DNA from: Mycolicibacter arupensis
GTDB taxonomy: Bacteria; Actinomycetota; Actinomycetes; Mycobacteriales; Mycobacteriaceae
Reading direction: 5' to 3'
NCBI RefSeq assembly: GCF_002086515.1
Contig: NZ_MVHH01000009.1
Span: 50,920-114,919 of the forward strand
DNA: 64,000 nucleotides
The stretch's first letter is position 1; each line of letters starts with the position of its first letter. Under the pieces are notes generated by a model, which searched no databases, was not told where the DNA came from, and saw only the letters and a list, made by a program, of their open reading frames with translations. Below, piece after piece: positions 60,298 through 64,000 of this stretch. The position numbers were made by a program, and so were the translations under genes.

Positions 60298-60998
60298 CGA
60301 ATCGACCTCAATCGGGAGATCATCAGGTCATCGCCGACGGCGGTGACGTCGAGGTGCAACGCCCAGTGCACGGTCTGCGGCCTACCGCCCACGTTCTCGG
60401 CGATCGAGGTGGCGATCACCATCACCGGGTCGGTGCGGCCCGGGCTCGACGGCTCGTCACTACCCACGCCGGAGGACCCGTCGAGGTCGTGGTGCTCCAG
60501 TTCGATGGCGACCGCTTCGATCCTGCCGCTGCTGCGCGACTGGATCCGCTGCACCACATCACGGTAGGGCGCCAAGGCCGCGTCGAACTCGCGATTGAGT
60601 CCGCCCACCGTCTTATCGCGCAGTCGCGCCATGCCCTTCTCGACGTTCTCGGCGTTCAAGTTGATCAGCACACTGGTCCAGCTGGCGGCGGTCTGCAGCA
60701 CTTGGCTGCGGTGCTCGCGCTCCTTGACGTCTTTGTGGTGCAACTCCCAGGTGAACAGGCTGAAAACCAGCGCCGCCACCGCGACCACACCCAACGCCAC
60801 CGATCCCCAGCCGTATCCGGACAGGCCACCGCCCGGAGCTGCCGCGGGCGGCTTGCCGCCGGCGCTCTTCTTGGCCTTCTTCGCTTTGGGTTTGGGGGTA
60901 GCGTCCTGGTCCTTGGCACTGTCGGTAGTGCCGTCGCCGGGTTCGCTGATTCCGTCGTCCACCTCGGTGGAGACGTCGGGTTGCTCCTCGTCAGGCAT
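60294..60998 (-). CDS. Mce-associated-like single-pass membrane protein (Rv0199-like)
   Basis: 234 residues. An acidic then Lys-rich cytoplasmic stretch (PKPKAKKAKKSAGGK) leads to a transmembrane helix near 65-85 (GSVALGVVAVAALVFSLFTW), then an extracytoplasmic helix-sheet domain (VLINLNAENVEKGMARLRDKTVGGL) of the Mam type. Rv0199 has been reported to interact with mycobacterial Mce lipid transport as OmamA. The ATG at 60998 is set by TAGCGT 7 nt upstream. Translation is coupled to the Rv0200-like gene. Confidence 0.8.
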   Translation of the reverse strand: MPDEEQPDVSTEVDDGISEPGDGTTDSAKDQDATPKPKAKKAKKSAGGKPPAAAPGGGLSGYGWGSVALGVVAVAALVFSLFTWELHHKDVKEREHRSQVLQTAASWTSVLINLNAENVEKGMARLRDKTVGGLNREFDAALAPYRDVVQRIQSRSSGRIEAVAIELEHHDLDGSSGVGSDEPSSPGRTDPVMVIATSIAENVGGRPQTVHWALHLDVTAVGDDLMISRLRSIR

Positions 60999-61005
60999 GG
61001 CGGTG

Positions 61006-61011
61006 ACGCTA
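61006..61011 (-). promoter_or_regulatory. -10 element of a leaderless Rv0199-like transcript
   Basis: TAGCGT on the minus strand ends 7 nt before the ATG at 60998. Confidence 0.5.
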
Positions 61012-61050
61012 CAGCAGAGCCGCGGCATCCGTCGTGGAAGGATGGGCTGG

Positions 61051-63036
61051 GTGACCTCATCAGCCACCCGCTCCGGCGTCGATCTCACCCATGTGGACAG
61101 TGCGGTTCGGCCGCAGGACGATCTGTTCGGTCATGTCAACGGCCGTTGGCTCGACGAGTACCAGATGCCACCGGACCGTGCCACCGACGGCGCCTTCCGC
61201 ACTCTGTTCGACCGGGCCGAGATCCAGGTCCGTGACCTCATCACTGAGGCCGCGGCGAGCAGCGCCCCCGTCGGCACCGATGAGCGCCGGATCGGCGACC
61301 TCTACGCCAGCTTTATAGACGAGCAGACCGTGCGTGAGCGCGGTGTGGAGCCGTTGCTCCGGGAGTTGGCCGGGATCGACGATGCCGGCGACCGTGTGGC
61401 CCTGGCGGAGGTACTGGGAGCGGTTCAGCGCACCGGCGTCGGCGGGGGTGTGGGCCTTTATGTGGACACCGACTCGAAGAACTCGACGCGTTACCTGCTA
61501 CACCTGAGCCAGTCGGGCATTGGACTGCCGGACGAGTCCTATTACCGCGATGAACAGCACGCGGCGGTCCTGCAGGCCTACCCCGGCCACATCGCGGCAA
61601 TGTTCGCGCTGGTCTTCGGCGGGGACCCGGTCGACTACGCCGGCAGGGCGGAGCGCATCGTGACGCTGGAGACCAGGCTGGCGGGCGCGCACTGGGATGT
61701 GGTGAAGCGCCGCGATGCCGATCTGACCTACAACCTGCGCACCTTGGCCGGCCTCCCCACCGAAGCGCCCGGCTTCGACTGGGCCGGCTGGGTGGGCGCC
61801 CTGGGCGTGCGGCCCGATACCGCCGATGAATTGGTGGTGCGCCAGCCGGACTTCCTGAGCGCCTTCGCCGCGTTGTGGGACAGCGCGGACTTCGCCGATT
61901 GGCAGGACTGGGCGCGGTGGCGGGTCATTCATGCGCGCGCGGGGCTGTTGACCGAGGAGTTGATCGCCGAGGACTTCGCGTTCTACGGGCGGCGCCTGTC
62001 GGGCACCGAACAGATCAGGGACCGCTGGAAGCGCGGCGTTTCCGTGGTGGAATCACTACTGGGCGATGCCGTCGGAAAACTGTACGTCGAGAAGCACTTT
62101 CCGCCCGACGCCAAGGCGCGCGTCGATGAGCTGGTCGGTAATCTGCGGGAGGCCTACCGGGTCAGCATCACCAACCTGGACTGGATGACCCCGGCCACCC
62201 GGGAGCGCGCGCTGACCAAGCTGGACAAGTTCACTGCCAAAGTCGGCTACCCCGCGACGTGGCGGGACTACTCGGCGCTGGCCACCGACCCCACCGATCT
62301 GTACGGCAATTACCTGCGCGGCTACGCGGTCAACTACGACCGTGAACTGGCCAAGTTGGGCCGGCCGGTGGACCGCGACGAATGGTTCATGACGCCACAG
62401 ACCGTCAACGCCTACTACAACCCGGGGATGAACGAGATCGTCTTCCCGGCGGCCATCCTGCAACCGCCGTTCTTTGACGCCGAGGCCGACGACGCCGCCA
62501 ACTACGGCGGTATCGGCGCGGTGATCGGCCATGAGATCGGCCACGGGTTCGATGACCAGGGCGCCAAGTACGACGGCGACGGCAACCTGATCGACTGGTG
62601 GACCGACGCCGACCGCGCCGAATTCGGTTCTCGCACGAGCGCGTTGATCGCCCAGTACGAAACCTACGTCCCGCGTCAGCTCGATGGCGACCGGCACGTC
62701 AACGGCGCGTTCACCGTCGGGGAGAACATCGGCGACCTGGGCGGTCTGTCGATTGCGCTGCTGGCCTACCAGCTGTCGCTGGCCGGCGCGGAGGCACCGG
62801 TGATCGACGGCCTGACCGGCACCCAGCGGGTGTTCTTCGGCTGGGCGCAGGTGTGGCGGACCAAGTCCCGCGATGCCGAAGCCATCCGGCGTCTGGCCGT
62901 GGACCCGCACTCACCGCCGGAATTCCGGTGCAACGGGGTGATCCGCAACATGGACGCGTTCTACGACGCGTTCGCGGTCACACCGGACGACGCGCTGTAC
63001 CTGGAGCCCGCTTCGCGGGTCCGCATCTGGAACTGA
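61051..63036 (+). CDS. zmp1: Zinc metalloprotease Zmp1 (neprilysin/M13 family)
   Basis: 661 residues. The zinc site HEIGH lies at about residues 494-498 with the third ligand Glu in GENIGDLGGL near 557; NAYYNPGMNEIVFPAAILQPPFF and the C-terminal RVRIWN are typical of M13. M. tuberculosis Zmp1 (Rv0198c) is secreted without a classical signal and dampens inflammasome signalling. The GTG at 61051 (MTSSATRSGVDLTHVD) has AAGGA 8 nt upstream; ATG 61042 is too near that site. It is convergent with the L,D-transpeptidase gene, so the M. tuberculosis genes between Rv0198c and Rv0192 are not here. Confidence 0.94.
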   Translation: MTSSATRSGVDLTHVDSAVRPQDDLFGHVNGRWLDEYQMPPDRATDGAFRTLFDRAEIQVRDLITEAAASSAPVGTDERRIGDLYASFIDEQTVRERGVEPLLRELAGIDDAGDRVALAEVLGAVQRTGVGGGVGLYVDTDSKNSTRYLLHLSQSGIGLPDESYYRDEQHAAVLQAYPGHIAAMFALVFGGDPVDYAGRAERIVTLETRLAGAHWDVVKRRDADLTYNLRTLAGLPTEAPGFDWAGWVGALGVRPDTADELVVRQPDFLSAFAALWDSADFADWQDWARWRVIHARAGLLTEELIAEDFAFYGRRLSGTEQIRDRWKRGVSVVESLLGDAVGKLYVEKHFPPDAKARVDELVGNLREAYRVSITNLDWMTPATRERALTKLDKFTAKVGYPATWRDYSALATDPTDLYGNYLRGYAVNYDRELAKLGRPVDRDEWFMTPQTVNAYYNPGMNEIVFPAAILQPPFFDAEADDAANYGGIGAVIGHEIGHGFDDQGAKYDGDGNLIDWWTDADRAEFGSRTSALIAQYETYVPRQLDGDRHVNGAFTVGENIGDLGGLSIALLAYQLSLAGAEAPVIDGLTGTQRVFFGWAQVWRTKSRDAEAIRRLAVDPHSPPEFRCNGVIRNMDAFYDAFAVTPDDALYLEPASRVRIWN

Positions 63037-63088
63037 GTTCCGGCCTTCAGCGGCCGCGTCAGCGGATGAGGGTTGGCGCCGGCCTGCC

Positions 63089-64000
63089 CTAAAGCTGCCA
63101 GTCCTGCGATCCGTCGTTCTTGGTGTAGGTACCGACGGAGTTCTTCACCACGACGGGGTCGCCGCTGCCGAAGTTCTCGTAGAACCACTTGGCGTTGGCC
63201 GGGCTCAGGTTGATGCAGCCGTGGCTGACATTGCGCTTGCCCTGATCAGCCACTGACCACGGCGCACTGTGCACGAATCCGCCGCTGTTGTCGATCCGGA
63301 CGGCGTCCTGCACGGTGAGCTTGTAGCCCCAACTGGAGTTCACCGGGACCCCGTAGGTGGACGAGTCCATCACCACGGTGGGGAATTTCTCCAGCACGTA
63401 GTACGTGCCGTTGGGGGTCTCATGACCGCCCGCGCTCATTCCCATCGACATCGGGAAGGTCTTCTCCACCTTGCCATCGCGGGTGATCGTCATCTGATGC
63501 GTCTTGTCGTCGGCGGTGGCCACCAGCGAGTCCCCCACCCGGAAGCTCGACTTGGTCCCGGCTGCATCGATGTTGACGACGGTGTGGGCGGGCCAGAAGT
63601 TCAGCGGGCGCCACCGCACCTGACTGGGGGTCATCCAGTAGAACTTGCCGGACACCGGCGGGTTCGACGAGATGTGGATGGCCTGCTCGGCCATCGCCTT
63701 GTCGGCGATCGGACGCTGGAAGTCAATGATGATCGGCTTGGCCACGCCCACCATCGAACCGTTGACCGGGTTGAAGGACGGTGGCAGGAACGGCGGGGTA
63801 CCGGTGAACGGCTCCGGGTTCTGCCCGACGACCGGTCCGGCTGCCACCGCCGGAACCGCGCCCGGCTCCACCGGGGCGGCTGGATCTGTCAGGACGGCCT
63901 GCGCGCCGGGATCAGCGGGGGCACCCTCGGGGGCGCCGAGCGGTGCCGGCAGACCGGGGTCGGGTGGCGGCGGGAAGGCAACCGGCTCACCCGCCGGGGG
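63089..64000 (-). CDS. L,D-transpeptidase (YkuD), 5' truncated (Rv0192/LdtMt4-like)
   Basis: About 304 codons are visible; the frame stays open to the window end, so the N-terminus with its export signal is missing. The visible order is a Pro/Ala-rich linker (about 65 residues), an Ig-like domain ([20 protein letters not shown]), then the YkuD catalytic domain with GGFVHSAPW and the active-site [10 protein letters not shown]. It forms 3-3 peptidoglycan crosslinks outside the membrane. The match to Rv0192 rests on remembered sequence and position near zmp1. A GTG at 63871 is not the true start. Confidence 0.88.
   Translation of the reverse strand, partial: PPAGEPVAFPPPPDPGLPAPLGAPEGAPADPGAQAVLTDPAAPVEPGAVPAVAAGPVVGQNPEPFTGTPPFLPPSFNPVNGSMVGVAKPIIIDFQRPIADKAMAEQAIHISSNPPVSGKFYWMTPSQVRWRPLNFWPAHTVVNIDAAGTKSSFRVGDSLVATADDKTHQMTITRDGKVEKTFPMSMGMSAGGHETPNGTYYVLEKFPTVVMDSSTYGVPVNSSWGYKLTVQDAVRIDNSGGFVHSAPWSVADQGKRNVSHGCINLSPANAKWFYENFGSGDPVVVKNSVGTYTKNDGSQDWQL

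Noticed and set aside
1..64000. CRISPR arrays, insertion sequences, prophage or tRNA genes
   Set aside because: No regular direct repeats with spacers, transposase-like proteins, terminal repeats with target duplications, integrase genes or tRNA cloverleaf sequences were seen; accessory parts carry no mobility signature.

Overview
The window comes from a mycobacterium (Mycobacterium sensu lato, probably an environmental or fast-growing 'Mycolicibacterium' type). The DNA is GC-rich, and gene content and order follow the M. tuberculosis block Rv0241c to Rv0192, read here in the opposite direction. Recognisable landmarks are htdX, a TetR gene, lpqI, the small DUF2613 gene Rv0236A, aftD, gabD1, php, the Rv0228-Rv0223c group, the Rv0221/Rv0220 and Rv0217c-Rv0214 lipid genes, pckA, the Rv0210/Rv0209 pair, trmB, the NYN gene, mmpL3, perM, Rv0204c/Rv0203, mmpL11, Rv0201c-Rv0199, zmp1 and an L,D-transpeptidase. 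The orthology calls come from remembered sequences and gene order, not from a search.

Layout. 1-9.7 kb: partial MaoC hydratase, TetR, LpqI, the arabinan enzyme AftD with its small membrane neighbour, a Pro/Trp-rich membrane protein and GabD1. 9.7-17.8 kb: an accessory stretch that I do not recall from the M. tuberculosis locus. It holds a flavin redox operon (LLM monooxygenase, FMN reductase, WrbA) facing a MarR gene, then php, then two DUF2236/MpaB-type oxygenase genes, each divergent from its own TetR gene across a palindrome. 17.8-28.2 kb: acyltransferase, a DUF3068 protein linked to LM/LAM maturation and its membrane partner, a PhzF-like protein with altered active-site motifs, a DCC protein, an amidase, glycosyltransferase and methyltransferase (divergent), and an aldehyde dehydrogenase with a KstR-type site. 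28.2-43.9 kb: a lipid/steroid block with a FadE5 paralogue, secreted S1 protease, arylamine N-acetyltransferase, a second KstR-type site, PlsC acyltransferase plus acyl-CoA synthetase, WS/DGAT enzyme, two esterases, a paired acyl-CoA dehydrogenase, a double-hotdog hydratase, FadE3 and FadD4. 44-64 kb: PEP carboxykinase, two GTPase-like proteins, TrmB/NYN/MmpL3, PerM, a flippase-like protein, a hemophore, MmpL11 and its neighbours, Zmp1 and a truncated L,D-transpeptidase.

How it fits together. Much of the window serves the envelope: arabinan elongation (AftD), LM/LAM, mycolate export (MmpL3), heme and lipid export (Rv0203-like hemophore, MmpL11), peptidoglycan recycling and crosslinking (LpqI, Ldt). 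The rest is acyl-CoA chemistry consistent with growth on sterols and fatty acids. Many genes appear to be transcribed without a 5' leader: a TANNNT-like -10 element lies 6-7 nt before the start codon at about a dozen genes. Intergenic gaps are short and several convergent pairs overlap. I saw no tRNA, rRNA, CRISPR array, insertion sequence or prophage.
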